Below are positions 43,810 to 53,338 of a stretch of 64,000 nt of DNA, piece after piece. The translations under genes were made by a program, and so were the position numbers. The stretch is from contig NZ_MLYO01000029.1 of the NCBI RefSeq assembly GCF_001866665.1, forward strand, positions 1 through 64,000, given 5' to 3'. The stretch's first letter is position 1. Each line of letters opens with the position of its first letter. Under the pieces are notes generated by a model, which saw only the letters and a list, made by a program, of their open reading frames with translations, had not been told where the DNA came from and did not search any database. The DNA comes from Streptomyces monashensis (GTDB lineage: Bacteria > Actinomycetota > Actinomycetes > Streptomycetales > Streptomycetaceae).

Positions 43810-44361
43810 ATGCACTGCCCCTTCTGCAGGCACCCCGACAGCCGTGTGGTCGACAGTCGTACGACCGACGACGGCACGTCGATCCGCAGGCGCCGCCAGT
43901 GCCCCGACTGCTCCCGTCGTTTCACGACCGTGGAGACGTGCTCGCTCATGGTGGTCAAGCGGTCCGGAGTCACCGAGCCATTCAGCCGTACCAAGGTCAT
44001 CAACGGTGTGCGCAAGGCATGCCAGGGACGGCCTGTCACCGAGGACGCGCTCGCCCAGCTCGGCCAACGGGTCGAGGAAGCGGTGCGGGCCACCGGAAGC
44101 GCCGAGCTGACCACCCATGACGTGGGTCTGGCCATACTCGGCCCGTTGCAGGAGCTCGACCTCGTCGCCTATCTGCGATTCGCCTCCGTCTACCGGGCGT
44201 TCGACTCGCTCGAGGACTTCGAGGCCGCCATCGCGGAGCTGAGGGAGGCACCGCGAGGCGCCGCCGCGGGCGCCGGCGACGCGGGAGCGGGGAGCCAGGA
44301 AGACGAACGCGGGCCCGGCGCGACCACTCAGGTCCCCGAGCCCGCCCACGCCGCCGACTGA
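43810..44361 (+). CDS. nrdR: transcriptional repressor NrdR
   Basis: A 183-residue regulator of ribonucleotide reductase genes. The N-terminal zinc ribbon is MHCPFC...CPDCSRRF, and the ATP-cone follows (VVKRSGVTEPFSRTKVINGVRKAC). Bound dATP/ATP decides DNA binding. The last ~35 residues are a disordered Gly/Ala/Glu tail longer than in many homologues. ATG 43810 was chosen (GGAG five bases upstream) over the in-frame TTG 43801. It is in one operon with nrdJ and has its own paired boxes. Confidence 0.96.
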   Translation: MHCPFCRHPDSRVVDSRTTDDGTSIRRRRQCPDCSRRFTTVETCSLMVVKRSGVTEPFSRTKVINGVRKACQGRPVTEDALAQLGQRVEEAVRATGSAELTTHDVGLAILGPLQELDLVAYLRFASVYRAFDSLEDFEAAIAELREAPRGAAAGAGDAGAGSQEDERGPGATTQVPEPAHAAD

Positions 44362-44526
44362 CCGGCGGGCCGGAAACCGGGAGGAGGTCCGGATTCCGGC
44401 CGGGAGGCGGCGATCCAAGACCTGTTGCGGGTGGCAGCTGAGGGTGCCCGCAACACAAGACAGAACACCGTGCCACGGGAACAAACGGGGCACTTCAGGG
44501 CGTTTTTGCCCGTAGAGGGAGGCGGC

Positions 44527-47439
44527 ATGACAGAGACGGCGAGCGGTCCGGCACGAGGTTCCCGAGCCAAGGGCGGCAAGGCGGGAGCCAAGGGACTGCA
44601 CATCGAGCGCATCCACACCACCCCCGGAGTACACCCGTACGACGAGGTCGAGTGGGTGAGCCGTGACGTCGTCATGACCAACTGGCGCGACGGCTCGGTC
44701 AATTTCGAGCAGCGTGGCGTCGAGTTCCCCGACTTCTGGTCGGTGAACGCGGTCAACATCGTCACCAGCAAGTACTTCCGCGGTGCCGTCGGCACCCCGC
44801 AGCGCGAGGTCAGCCTGAAGCAGCTGATCGACCGCATCGTGAAGACGTACCGGAAGGCCGGCGAGGACCACAAGTACTTCGCCTCGTCCGCCGACGCCGA
44901 GATTTTCGAGCACGAGCTGGCGTACGCCCTCCTGCACCAGATCTTCAGCTTCAACAGCCCCGTCTGGTTCAACGTGGGCACCCCGCAGCCCCAGCAGGTC
45001 TCCGCCTGCTTCATCCTGTCCGTCGACGACTCCATGGAGTCGATCCTCGACTGGTACAAGGAAGAGGGCATGATCTTCAAGGGCGGCTCCGGCGCCGGCC
45101 TGAACCTCTCCCGCATCCGCTCCTCCAAGGAGCTGCTCTCCTCCGGCGGCAACGCCTCCGGCCCGGTCTCCTTCATGCGCGGCGCCGACGCCTCCGCCGG
45201 CACCATCAAGTCCGGTGGCGCCACCCGTCGCGCCGCCAAGATGGTCGTGCTCGACGTCGACCACCCCGACATCGAGGACTTCATCGAGACCAAGGTCAAG
45301 GAAGAGGAGAAGATCCGCGTCCTGCGCGACGCGGGCTTCGACATGGACCTGGGCGGCGACGACATCGCCTCCGTCCAGTACCAGAACGCCAACAACTCGG
45401 TCCGTGTGAACGACGAGTTCATGAAGGCGGTCGAGGACGGCGGGAACTTCGGGCTGCGCGCCCGCATGACCGGCGAGGTCATCGAGGAGGTCGACGCCAA
45501 GGCTCTCTTCCGCAAGATCGCCGAGGCCGCCTGGGCATGCGCCGACCCCGGCATCCAGTACGACGACACCATCAACACCTGGCACACCTGCCCCGAGTCC
45601 GGCCGGATCACCGCGTCGAACCCGTGCAGCGAGTACATGCACCTGGACAACACGTCCTGCAACCTCGCCTCGCTGAACCTGATGAAGTTCCTGAAGGACG
45701 ACGGCAAGGGTGCGCAGTCCTTCGACGTCGAGCGCTTCGCCAAGGTCGTCGAGCTGGTCATCACCGCGATGGACATCTCGATCTGCTTCGCGGACTTCCC
45801 GACCCAGAAGATCGGCGAGAACACGCGCGCGTTCCGCCAGCTGGGCATCGGCTACGCCAACCTCGGCGCCCTGCTGATGGCCACCGGCCACGCCTACGAC
45901 TCCGACGGCGGCCGCGCCCTGGCCGGCGCGATCACCTCGCTGATGACGGGTACGGCCTACCGCCGCTCCGCCGAGCTGGCCGCGGTCGTCGGCCCGTACG
46001 ACGGCTACGCCCGCAACGCCGACGCCCACAAGCGCGTCATGGCGCAGCACGCCGACGCCAACGGCAAGGCCGTCCGCATGGACGACCTGGACACCCCGGT
46101 GTGGGCCGCGGCCACGGAGGCGTGGCAGGACGTGGTGCGTCTCGGCGAGAAGAACGGTTTCCGTAACTCCCAGGCGTCCGTGCTCGCCCCGACCGGCACC
46201 ATCGGTCTCGCGATGTCCTGCGACACCACCGGTGTCGAGCCCGACCTCGCCCTGGTCAAGTTCAAGAAGCTCGTCGGCGGCGGCTCGATGCAGATCGTCA
46301 ACGGCACCGTCCCGCAGGCCCTGCGCCGCCTGGGCTACCAGGAGGAGCAGATCGAGGCGATCGTCGCCCACATCGCCGAGAACGGCAACGTGATCGACGC
46401 CCCCGGTCTGAAGCAGGAGCACTACGAGGTTTTCGACTGCGCCATGGGCGAGCGCGCCATCTCCCCGATGGGTCACGTGCGCATGATGGCCGCGATCCAG
46501 CCGTGGATCTCCGGCGCCATCTCCAAGACGGTCAACATGCCGGAGACGGCGACCGTCGAGGAGGTCGAGGAGATCTACTACGAGGCCTGGAAGCTGGGCG
46601 TCAAGGCGCTCGCGATCTACCGCGACAACTGCAAGGTCGGCCAGCCGCTCTCCGCCAAGACGAAGGACGTCAAGGACGCGGAGAAGGCGGAGATCACCGA
46701 GAAGGCCGAGGACACGATCCGTGCCGCGGTCGAGAAGGTGGTCGAGTACCGCCCGGTCCGCAAGCGCCTCCCCAAGGGTCGTCCCGGCATCACCACGTCC
46801 TTCACCGTCGGCGGCGCCGAGGGCTACATGACCGCCAACTCCTACCCGGACGACGGTCTCGGTGAGGTCTTCCTGAAGATGTCGAAGCAGGGCTCGACCC
46901 TCGCGGGCATGATGGACGCCTTCTCCATCGCGGTCTCCGTCGGCCTCCAGTACGGCGTGCCGCTGGAGACGTACGTCTCGAAGTTCACCAACATGCGCTT
47001 CGAGCCGGCCGGCATGACCGACGACCCGGACGTGCGGATGGCGCAGTCGATCGTCGACTACATCTTCCGCCGCCTGGCGCTGGACTTCCTGCCCTTCGAG
47101 ACCCGCTCCGCGCTCGGCATCCACTCCGCCGAGGAGCGCCAGCGGCACCTGGAGACCGGTTCCTACGAGCAGTCCATCGAGGACGACGAGGTCGACGTCG
47201 AGGGCCTGGCCCAGTCGGCGCCGCGCGCCCAGGAGCTGAAGGCCGTGGCCGCGCCGCGTGCCGAGGTCGAGGCGGCCAAGCCCGCCCCGAAGCAGGCGCA
47301 CACCAGCGCCGAGCTGGTGGAGATGCAGCTGGGCATCCAGGCCGACGCCCCGCTCTGCTTCTCCTGCGGTACGAAGATGCAGCGGGCCGGTTCCTGCTAC
47401 ATCTGCGAGGGCTGCGGCTCGACCAGCGGCTGCAGCTGA
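44527..47439 (+). CDS. nrdJ: class II (B12-dependent) ribonucleotide reductase
   Basis: A 970-residue adenosylcobalamin-dependent reductase that makes dNTPs with or without oxygen. The active site includes NPCSEYMHLDNTSCNLASLNLMKF, and PTGTIGLAMSCDTTGVEP follows. The C-terminal zinc ribbon is CFSCGTKMQRAGSCYICEGCGSTSGC, which carries the redox cysteines. ATG 44527 follows GGGAGG. It is 165 bp after nrdR, and the two are co-transcribed in S. coelicolor. A strong terminator follows. Confidence 0.97.
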   Translation: MTETASGPARGSRAKGGKAGAKGLHIERIHTTPGVHPYDEVEWVSRDVVMTNWRDGSVNFEQRGVEFPDFWSVNAVNIVTSKYFRGAVGTPQREVSLKQLIDRIVKTYRKAGEDHKYFASSADAEIFEHELAYALLHQIFSFNSPVWFNVGTPQPQQVSACFILSVDDSMESILDWYKEEGMIFKGGSGAGLNLSRIRSSKELLSSGGNASGPVSFMRGADASAGTIKSGGATRRAAKMVVLDVDHPDIEDFIETKVKEEEKIRVLRDAGFDMDLGGDDIASVQYQNANNSVRVNDEFMKAVEDGGNFGLRARMTGEVIEEVDAKALFRKIAEAAWACADPGIQYDDTINTWHTCPESGRITASNPCSEYMHLDNTSCNLASLNLMKFLKDDGKGAQSFDVERFAKVVELVITAMDISICFADFPTQKIGENTRAFRQLGIGYANLGALLMATGHAYDSDGGRALAGAITSLMTGTAYRRSAELAAVVGPYDGYARNADAHKRVMAQHADANGKAVRMDDLDTPVWAAATEAWQDVVRLGEKNGFRNSQASVLAPTGTIGLAMSCDTTGVEPDLALVKFKKLVGGGSMQIVNGTVPQALRRLGYQEEQIEAIVAHIAENGNVIDAPGLKQEHYEVFDCAMGERAISPMGHVRMMAAIQPWISGAISKTVNMPETATVEEVEEIYYEAWKLGVKALAIYRDNCKVGQPLSAKTKDVKDAEKAEITEKAEDTIRAAVEKVVEYRPVRKRLPKGRPGITTSFTVGGAEGYMTANSYPDDGLGEVFLKMSKQGSTLAGMMDAFSIAVSVGLQYGVPLETYVSKFTNMRFEPAGMTDDPDVRMAQSIVDYIFRRLALDFLPFETRSALGIHSAEERQRHLETGSYEQSIEDDEVDVEGLAQSAPRAQELKAVAAPRAEVEAAKPAPKQAHTSAELVEMQLGIQADAPLCFSCGTKMQRAGSCYICEGCGSTSGCS

Positions 47440-47472
47440 CCGTGAGCCCTCAGCGGGCGTGAAATAGCTGCT

Positions 47473-47514
47473 CACGTGGGGTGTCGACGGTTCATGTCGA
47501 CACCCCACCACGTG
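47473..47514. terminator. terminator between convergent nrdJ and terD-like genes
   Basis: A 16-bp stem (CACGTGGGGTGTCGAC with GTCGACACCCCAC-CACGTG, one bulge) around a 7-base loop. It ends directly at the terD-like stop codon and can act in both directions. Confidence 0.85.
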
Positions 47515-48048
47515 TCAGGGCTGGTGCGCCCTGCCCATGACGCGGGTGAACGTCGCCGGGTCCTCCTCGAATCCGTGCACGCCGGGGCGGAAGGTCCAGT
47601 TCCCGGAGTCGTCGCGGACGAACTCGGCGATCGTGGCCGCTGTCGCCCCGAGGACCGTGCCGAAGTCGTCCTCGGCGAGCACCGTGTAGCCCTCCCGGAT
47701 GCGCATGGCCGGATTGAGCACATCGACGAACGCCTTGTGCCCGGGGCGCTGTTGGATGACCGCACCGACCACCACGCGCGCGTACCGGTCGGCCAGCCGG
47801 TCCAGTTCGAGCGTCATGACCTCGTCCCAGCCGAAGCCCCTGCCGTCGGTGCTGTCCCGGTTGAGGAAGATCGTGCCGTCGGGTGAGCGGCTGTCGAAGT
47901 GCACCAGATAGGCCGGATTCCCGTACGGGTCGTCCGCGGTGAACGTCGCGGCGACGATGTCGAGATCGGTGGGCGGCCGACCCGCCGGACTCGGGTCCCA
48001 CTTGAGCGCGGCCTCGACCTTGCGGATCCCCTTGCTGAAGCCGGACAA
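47515..48048 (-). CDS. TerD-family stress protein
   Basis: A 177-residue TerD/vWA-like calcium-binding protein. Family features are KVEAALKWDPSPAGRPPTDLDIVAATF, AYLVHFDSRSPDGTIFLNRDSTDGRGFGWDE and ARVVVGAVIQQRPGHKAFVDVLNP. It differs from short TerD domains in carrying the C-terminal GNWTFRPGVHGFEEDPATF. Streptomyces has many TerD copies of unclear role, some in tellurite and development operons. The TTG start at 48048 is preferred, with AGGGGAG 5 bases upstream; another TTG at 48087 is possible. Confidence 0.82.
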   Translation of the reverse strand: MSGFSKGIRKVEAALKWDPSPAGRPPTDLDIVAATFTADDPYGNPAYLVHFDSRSPDGTIFLNRDSTDGRGFGWDEVMTLELDRLADRYARVVVGAVIQQRPGHKAFVDVLNPAMRIREGYTVLAEDDFGTVLGATAATIAEFVRDDSGNWTFRPGVHGFEEDPATFTRVMGRAHQP

Positions 48049-48200
48049 CAGGCTCCCCCTTCCCCCTGTGGCTGCTCGGGTCCCCAACTCCCCAGGAGCC
48101 GAGGCTCTTTGCCCATCGTGCCACGCGCGCGGAGCATATGCGCGAGCGATCTGCGCCGGAGCGTGACCGGCGCCACGTCCGCTGGCCTTACGATGGCGCG

Positions 48201-48806
48201 GTGCTGGTCAAGTGGATTCGCTGCACCGTGGTGGACCGCCGCGGGTTCGAGCGGGGGCAGCGGAAATGGGCGGGGCTTCCGGGGGAGCCGGGATTTCGGG
48301 GACAGGGCGGCGGCTGGAGCCGGCACCGACCGGGTGTGGCGCACATCTTCGCCTTCTGGGAGAGCCGTGCCTTCTACGACTCCTTCATGGCCCGCTCGCA
48401 CGACCGCCTGGCCTCCGCCCAGGTCGGCACGTTCAAGGACGCCCAGGTCAAGCTCTTCGAGTACCGCTTCGACGTGAAGACCGGCTTCGAGCCGCGGTTC
48501 ACCGACGCCGATCTGGTCCGGGTGGCCCTGTGCCAGGTCCACGAGGAGCGGGTGGAGCACTTCACCCTCATGCAGGAGAAGGTCTGGAACCCCGCCATGG
48601 CCGGTTCGCCCGGCATGATCCGCGGCATGTTCGCCGCGGCGCCCGAGCAGGAGTTCCTGGTCCTGTCGATGTGGCGGTCCGCGGCCGAGCACGGCAAGTA
48701 CCGCACCGAGCGTGTCGAGCGCCTCGCCCTGCGCGCCCAGACCGAGGCGGACATCGCGGCGCTCTCCGGCGACATCGTGGAGCTGGAGCCGTCCTGGACG
48801 GTCTGA
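48201..48806 (+). CDS. DUF4937/YdbC-like protein
   Basis: A 201-residue protein from GTG 48201. It begins LVKWIRCTVVDRRGFERGQRKWAGL, with SRHRPGVAHIFAFWESRAFYDSFMARSHDRLASAQVG, the pattern of a YdbC/DUF4937 ferredoxin-like (dimeric alpha-beta barrel) domain. The C-terminal half (VLSMWRSAAEHGKYRTERVERL) looks like a second such domain, so it may be a duplicated fold. TACGAT at 48189-48194 ends six bases before the GTG, indicating a leaderless message. Its function is unknown. Confidence 0.72.
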   Translation: MLVKWIRCTVVDRRGFERGQRKWAGLPGEPGFRGQGGGWSRHRPGVAHIFAFWESRAFYDSFMARSHDRLASAQVGTFKDAQVKLFEYRFDVKTGFEPRFTDADLVRVALCQVHEERVEHFTLMQEKVWNPAMAGSPGMIRGMFAAAPEQEFLVLSMWRSAAEHGKYRTERVERLALRAQTEADIAALSGDIVELEPSWTV

Positions 48807-48964
48807 GCGCCACGGCGCCTGCGTCACCGGAGAGGTCGCTTCGAGGTGGGTTCGGAAAACAAACTCACCTCAGGACGGGTCCCGGACGTCGATTTCGTGT
48901 GACCTACGCTGTAAGGAGCCCGTACGAGTCCTCGACTCAGCCTCACTCGATCTAGGGTTTCGGC

Positions 48965-49624
48965 ATGGTACGACCACGGCGCATCGTCCTTGTCCGGCAC
49001 GGCGAGTCAACGGGCAACGTCGACGACTCCGTGTACGAGCGTGAGCCCGACCACGCGCTCGCCCTGACCGAGCGCGGCCTGCGACAGGCCGAGGAGACCG
49101 GAAAGGAACTGCGGGAGCTCTTCGGCAGGGAGCGCGTGAGCGTGTACGTCTCGCCGTACCGCCGCACGCACGAGACGCTCAGCGCCTTCCACCTCGACCC
49201 GGACCTCATACGCGTCCGGGAGGAGCCGCGGCTGCGTGAACAGGACTGGGGCAACTGGCAGGACCGCGACGACGTACGCCTCCAGAAGGCCTATCGGGAC
49301 GCCTACGGCCACTTCTTCTTCCGGTTCCCGCAGGGGGAGTCCGGCGCCGACGTGTACGACCGGGTCGGCGGCTTCCTGGAGAGCCTGTACCGCAGCTTCG
49401 AGGACCCCGATCATCCGCCGAACGTGCTCCTCGTGACGCACGGGCTCGCGATGCGGCTCTTCTGCATGCGCTGGTTCCACTGGACCGTGGCGGAATTCGA
49501 GTCGCTGTCGAACCCCGGGAACGCGGAGATGCGGATGCTCGTTCTGGGGGACGACGGCAAGTACGCGCTCGACCGGCCCTTCGAGCGCTGGCGCAAGCCG
49601 TTGCCGTACTGGGTGAACGGATAG
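48965..49624 (+). CDS. histidine phosphatase family protein
   Basis: A 219-residue phosphoglycerate-mutase-like phosphatase. The catalytic RHG motif is LVRHGESTGNVDDSVYE, the second His is in LLVTHGLAMRLF, and the conserved Arg is in VSPYRRTHETL. Its substrate is unknown. TAGGGT at 48953-48958 ends six bases before ATG 48965 with no Shine-Dalgarno, so it is probably leaderless. It lies 12 bp before the ADP-ribosylglycohydrolase gene and probably shares its transcript. Confidence 0.87.
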   Translation: MVRPRRIVLVRHGESTGNVDDSVYEREPDHALALTERGLRQAEETGKELRELFGRERVSVYVSPYRRTHETLSAFHLDPDLIRVREEPRLREQDWGNWQDRDDVRLQKAYRDAYGHFFFRFPQGESGADVYDRVGGFLESLYRSFEDPDHPPNVLLVTHGLAMRLFCMRWFHWTVAEFESLSNPGNAEMRMLVLGDDGKYALDRPFERWRKPLPYWVNG

Positions 49625-49636
49625 GGTGGCAGAGCG

Positions 49637-50542
49637 ATGACCGCTGACTCCTCTTCCTCCGGCCGACTGGAGCGCGCCCTGGCGAGCCTGCGCGGACTGG
49701 CCGTGGGAGACGCCCTGGGCTCCCAGTTCTTCGTCCCCGCGCACTATCCGCTGCTGAAGCGGCGCGAGCTGCCGCCCGGTCGCTGGCAGTGGACCGACGA
49801 CACCGAGATGGCCTGCTCCGTGGTCGCCGTCCTCGGCGCCCACCGGCGCATCGACCAGGACGCGCTGGCCCGCTCCTTCGCCGAGCACCACGACTTCGAC
49901 CGGGGCTACGGCCCCGCGGTCAACCGGCTGCTGCGCCTCGTCCGGGAGGGCGGGGACTGGCGTGAGCTGGCGGCCGGGCTCTTCGACGGACGGGGGTCCT
50001 GGGGCAACGGCGCCGCGATGCGGATCGCCCCGCTGGGCGCCTGGTACGCGGATGACCCCGAGCAGGCGACCCACCAGGCGGAGATCTCCGCCTACCCCAC
50101 CCACCAGCACCGCGAGGCCGTGGTCGGCGCCATGGCGGTGGCCGCCGCGGCCGCGCTGGCCGGTGCGCCGGACGGGCCGCCGAGCCCCGAGGCGCTGCTC
50201 GACGGCGTCGTCGCGCTGGTGCCGAAGAGCGCCGTCGGCCAGGGCCTGCGGCGCGCCCGGGACATGCTCGACTACGCCGACGCGGGCACCGTCGCGGCCG
50301 TGCTGGGCTGCGGACGCCGCACGTCGGCCCACGACACCGTCCCCTTCGCGCTCTGGTCCGCGGCGCGCTGCCTCGGGGACTACGAGACGGCGTTCTGGGC
50401 GACCGCCCAGGCAGGCGGTGACGTGGACACGACCTGCGCGATCGTGGGCGGCGTGCTCGCCTCCACCAAGGCCGGGACACCGCCGGCCGCGTGGGCGGAG
50501 CGGGTCGAGGCGCTGCCGGACTGGGTGCCGACGGAGCTCTGA
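49637..50542 (+). CDS. ADP-ribosylglycohydrolase family protein
   Basis: A 301-residue DraG-type hydrolase. Metal-binding motifs are GLAVGDALGSQFF, WTDDTEMACSV and QAGGDVDTTCAIVGG. The family removes ADP-ribose from proteins or hydrolyses related N-glycosidic bonds. The gene follows the histidine phosphatase by 12 bp, a conserved pair in streptomycetes. TAGGGT overlaps the end of the upstream gene eight bases before the ATG, so a separate leaderless start is possible. Confidence 0.87.
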   Translation: MTADSSSSGRLERALASLRGLAVGDALGSQFFVPAHYPLLKRRELPPGRWQWTDDTEMACSVVAVLGAHRRIDQDALARSFAEHHDFDRGYGPAVNRLLRLVREGGDWRELAAGLFDGRGSWGNGAAMRIAPLGAWYADDPEQATHQAEISAYPTHQHREAVVGAMAVAAAAALAGAPDGPPSPEALLDGVVALVPKSAVGQGLRRARDMLDYADAGTVAAVLGCGRRTSAHDTVPFALWSAARCLGDYETAFWATAQAGGDVDTTCAIVGGVLASTKAGTPPAAWAERVEALPDWVPTEL

Positions 50543-50899
50543 GGGTCGCGAGGGCCGATCACCGACTGTCGGACCCCGAGGGCGGATCTCCTGATCGGCG
50601 CGAGACAGGGGTGAGAACTCTCTGTGCCCGCCGGGAACTCTCCGTGACGGCCGCCCGTTCTTCCCGTATCCGCCGTGTACCGCGCTCTCGGGAGCCGGGC
50701 CCGGCGGGGAGTCGGAGAGTGCGGGGCGGAGGGGTGTGAGATGGCGTTCGTGGCGTGGGGGCCGGTGCTCGTGCTGGTCGTCGTCCTGGCCCTGGTGCGG
50801 ATGCCGACAGCCGCCGTACGGCCGGCCGGACCGCCTTCTGCGCGTTCCTTCCCTGGGCGGCGGTCCGGACGGCCGTGGCTCCGCGCGGCTCGGAGGGAG
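50543..50899. other. gap with one doubtful small ORF
   Basis: 357 bp between the ADP-ribosylglycohydrolase and MFS genes. An ATG at 50741 with GGAGGGG nine bases upstream opens MAFVAWGPVLVLVVVLALVRMP, a possible membrane helix. The frame then has no stop before it runs deep into the antisense of the MFS gene, so the ORF is either decayed or chance. Confidence 0.4.
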
Positions 50900-52447
50900 T
50901 CAGCCCATGCCCGGGCCCGCCGTGCCGGAGAGGGACTCGAGATCGCTCTTGCGGACCCTGAGCACCAGCCAGGCGGTGAGGAACGCCAGCCCGGCGATCG
51001 CGGCGGCCGGTACGAAGGCCAAGGAGATGCCGTGGGCGAGCACGTCGTGCCCCCAGGGCGCGGGCAACTGGTGGGTCTTGGCGAACTGCGCCTTCTGCTC
51101 CGGCGAGCTGTCGGCAAGGAACCTGGGCAGCTGCTTCTTCGCCTCGTCCTTGCCGGCCGAGCCGAATACGGTCGTCAGGATGGACAGCCCGAGCGAACCG
51201 CCCACCTGCTGCATCGCGTTGAGCAGCCCGGAAGCCGCCCCGGCCTCGTGCTGGGCCACGCCCGACACGGCCGTCACGGTGGCCGTCACGAAGTTCAGCC
51301 CCATGCCGAAGCCGAACACCAGCATCGGCCCGAGCACTCCGCCGAGGTAGGAGCTGTCCGGCCGGATGAACGTCTGCCAGACCAGTCCGACCGTCACCAG
51401 CGCCGAACCGACCGCCATGAACGGCTTCGGGCCGAACTTCGGCAGCAGGGCCTGAGAGACGCCCGCGCTGATCGCGATCGCCACGGTCACGGGGAGGAAG
51501 GCCAGGCCGGCCTTGATGGCGCTGTAGCCGAGGACGTCCTGCACGAACAGCACAATGTAGAAGAACATGCCGAACATCGCCGCGGACAGGCTGAGCATGA
51601 TCACGTACGTGCCCCAGCGGTTGCGGTCCGCGAACATCCGCAGCGGGGTGATCGGCTCCTTCGCCCACGCCTCGGTGAGGACGAAGGCGAGCAGCAGCAC
51701 CACGGCCGCGGCGAACGAGCCGAGGGTGAGCGTGTCGCGCCAGCCGTTCTCCGCGGCACGGATGAAGCCGTACACCAACGAGGCCATGCCCACCGTCGAC
51801 GTCAGCGCGCCGGTGATGTCGAAGCGCCCGGGGTGCCGCGCGGACTCGCTGATGTACAGCGGCGCGAGCGCCGCGATCAGCACACCGATCGGCACGTTGA
51901 CGAACAGTACCCACCGCCAGTCCAGCCAGTCGGTGAGCATGCCGCCCGCGAGCAGGCCGATGGCGCCACCGCCCGCGGAGACGGCGGCGAACACGCCGAA
52001 GGCCCGGTTGCGTTCCGGGCCTTCGGGGAAGGTCGTGGTGATCAGTGCCAGCGATGTGGGCGAGGCTATCGCGCCGCCCACGCCCTGAAGGGCCCGTGCG
52101 GCCAGCAACTGCCAGGGTTCCTGGGCGAGGCCGCCCAGCAGCGAGGCGAAGGTGAAGAGCAGGATGCCGGTCATGAACACCCGGCGGCGGCCGAGAATGT
52201 CACCGGCTCGCGCACCGAGCAGCAGCAGGCCGCCGAACGTGAGTGTGTAGGCGCTGACCACCCAAGTCAGGTCGGTGGTGCTGAACTTGAGCGCGTCTTG
52301 AATGTGCGGGAGCGCGATGTTCACAATCGTCGCATCGAGTACCACCATGAGTTGGCAGGCCGCGATGACGGCGAGTGCGATGCCGGGATGCCCCTCCCGG
52401 CGGGCCACGCCCGGTTTTGGATCCTGGAGCAGCTGAGAGGTCGTCAC
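50900..52447 (-). CDS. DHA2-family MFS drug exporter
   Basis: A 515-residue proton-driven exporter of the EmrB/QacA family with 14 predicted membrane helices. The N-terminal motif LMVVLDATIVNIALPHIQDAL, motif A LLLGARAGDILGRRRVF and motif C-like AFGVFAAVSAGGGAIGLLAGGML are present. GTG 52447 is divergent from a TetR gene, with 186 bp between them holding two perfect operators. The TetR protein probably represses it, as in QacR/EbrR-type pairs. The substrate is unknown. Confidence 0.9.
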   Translation of the reverse strand: MTTSQLLQDPKPGVARREGHPGIALAVIAACQLMVVLDATIVNIALPHIQDALKFSTTDLTWVVSAYTLTFGGLLLLGARAGDILGRRRVFMTGILLFTFASLLGGLAQEPWQLLAARALQGVGGAIASPTSLALITTTFPEGPERNRAFGVFAAVSAGGGAIGLLAGGMLTDWLDWRWVLFVNVPIGVLIAALAPLYISESARHPGRFDITGALTSTVGMASLVYGFIRAAENGWRDTLTLGSFAAAVVLLLAFVLTEAWAKEPITPLRMFADRNRWGTYVIMLSLSAAMFGMFFYIVLFVQDVLGYSAIKAGLAFLPVTVAIAISAGVSQALLPKFGPKPFMAVGSALVTVGLVWQTFIRPDSSYLGGVLGPMLVFGFGMGLNFVTATVTAVSGVAQHEAGAASGLLNAMQQVGGSLGLSILTTVFGSAGKDEAKKQLPRFLADSSPEQKAQFAKTHQLPAPWGHDVLAHGISLAFVPAAAIAGLAFLTAWLVLRVRKSDLESLSGTAGPGMG

Positions 52448-52470
52448 TATGGGTCCCCCACGAAGGAATT

Positions 52471-52490
52471 AGTGAACGCTCGCGTTCACT
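52471..52490. promoter_or_regulatory. TetR operator 1
   Basis: AGTGAACGC-TC-GCGTTCACT is a perfect palindrome with 9-bp arms, 24 bp before the MFS start. The match to operator 2 in every arm base makes a dedicated repressor site likely. Confidence 0.85.
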
Positions 52491-52518
52491 TTCGGCTCCA
52501 CGGTAGTGAGCCCCCCAG

Positions 52519-52538
52519 AGTGAACGCAAGCGTTCACT
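52519..52538. promoter_or_regulatory. TetR operator 2
   Basis: AGTGAACGC-AA-GCGTTCACT, the same 9-bp arms as operator 1, 48 bp away. It lies about 95 bp before the tetR start. Confidence 0.85.
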
Positions 52539-52633
52539 TAATCGGGTGTGCCGCCCCGCGTCCCCCTGTCGCTGCGGTGCGGTGCCTCCCCTCCCCTGAA
52601 CCCCCGCTTCCCTTGCACGTTGGAGAGAGACAG

Positions 52634-53257
52634 ATGGATACCTCGCGCTGGACGGCCGATCCTGCCCGGACGGCTTCCCTCCGTCGGCGCGGCGTGGTGC
52701 TGGAGCGCGCGATCATGGATGCCGCCCTGGAACAGCTCGGCGCCGTCGGCTGGAAGGGCCTGACCATGGAGGGCGTCGCGGCCGGAGCGCAGACCGGCAA
52801 GGCCGCCGTGTACCGCCGCTGGCCCTCCAAGGAGGACCTCGTCGCGGACGCGCTGGTGGCCGGACTGCCCCGGGTGGAGACCGCGCCGGACCTCGGGAGC
52901 GTGCGCGAAGACCTTCTCGCCCTATGCCGGGCGGTGCGGGAGATCATGTACTCGCCCCCCGGCGTGGCCCTGCGTGCGGTGATTCACGAGTGCGACGATG
53001 TCCAGGCGGAGCGCTTCCAGGACGTGATCGTCGGCGGGGTCATCGAGCCGACCGTCACCTTGCTCCGTGACGTCGTCATGCGCGGAATAGAGCGGGGAGA
53101 GGTACGCTCCGATGCGGCCAACAGCTATGTCTTCGACGCCATCCCGGCCATGATGATGTACCGGTCGAAGGTGTGCGGAAGCGAATGGAGCGACCAGGAT
53201 CTCGAGGAGATGATCGACCGGCTGATGCTCCCGCTGCTGCGGCCGCACCGGGTCTGA
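52634..53257 (+). CDS. TetR-family repressor
   Basis: A 207-residue regulator. The helix-turn-helix is ERAIMDAALEQLGAVGWKGLTMEGVAAGAQTGKAAVYRRWPSKEDLVADAL. The C-terminal ligand domain has LCRAVREIMYSPPGVALRAVIHE. ATG 52634 follows GGAGAG. It is divergent from the MFS exporter and most likely binds the two palindromes between them, to be released by the exporter's substrate. Confidence 0.9.
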   Translation: MDTSRWTADPARTASLRRRGVVLERAIMDAALEQLGAVGWKGLTMEGVAAGAQTGKAAVYRRWPSKEDLVADALVAGLPRVETAPDLGSVREDLLALCRAVREIMYSPPGVALRAVIHECDDVQAERFQDVIVGGVIEPTVTLLRDVVMRGIERGEVRSDAANSYVFDAIPAMMMYRSKVCGSEWSDQDLEEMIDRLMLPLLRPHRV

Positions 53258-53338
53258 TCCCGCGCCCCGGTGAGCCCTGCGGCGCGCGGGTGACCGGGGT
53301 GTCGCACGACGATCGCGTCGGCGTAGGCTAGGGGCGCC

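Noticed and set aside
43447..47511. A minus-strand open frame of about 1350 codons
   Set aside because: It is antisense to nrdR and nrdJ, has no family resemblance, and its codon bias mirrors the plus-strand genes.
52475..52486. LexA box in the tetR-MFS region (GAAC...GTTC)
   Set aside because: The spacing is six bases and not four, and the sequence is better explained as a TetR palindrome repeated exactly.
50675..52633. A long plus-strand frame leading into the TetR gene
   Set aside because: It is antisense to the MFS exporter. TetR begins at ATG 52634 with its own ribosome-binding site.
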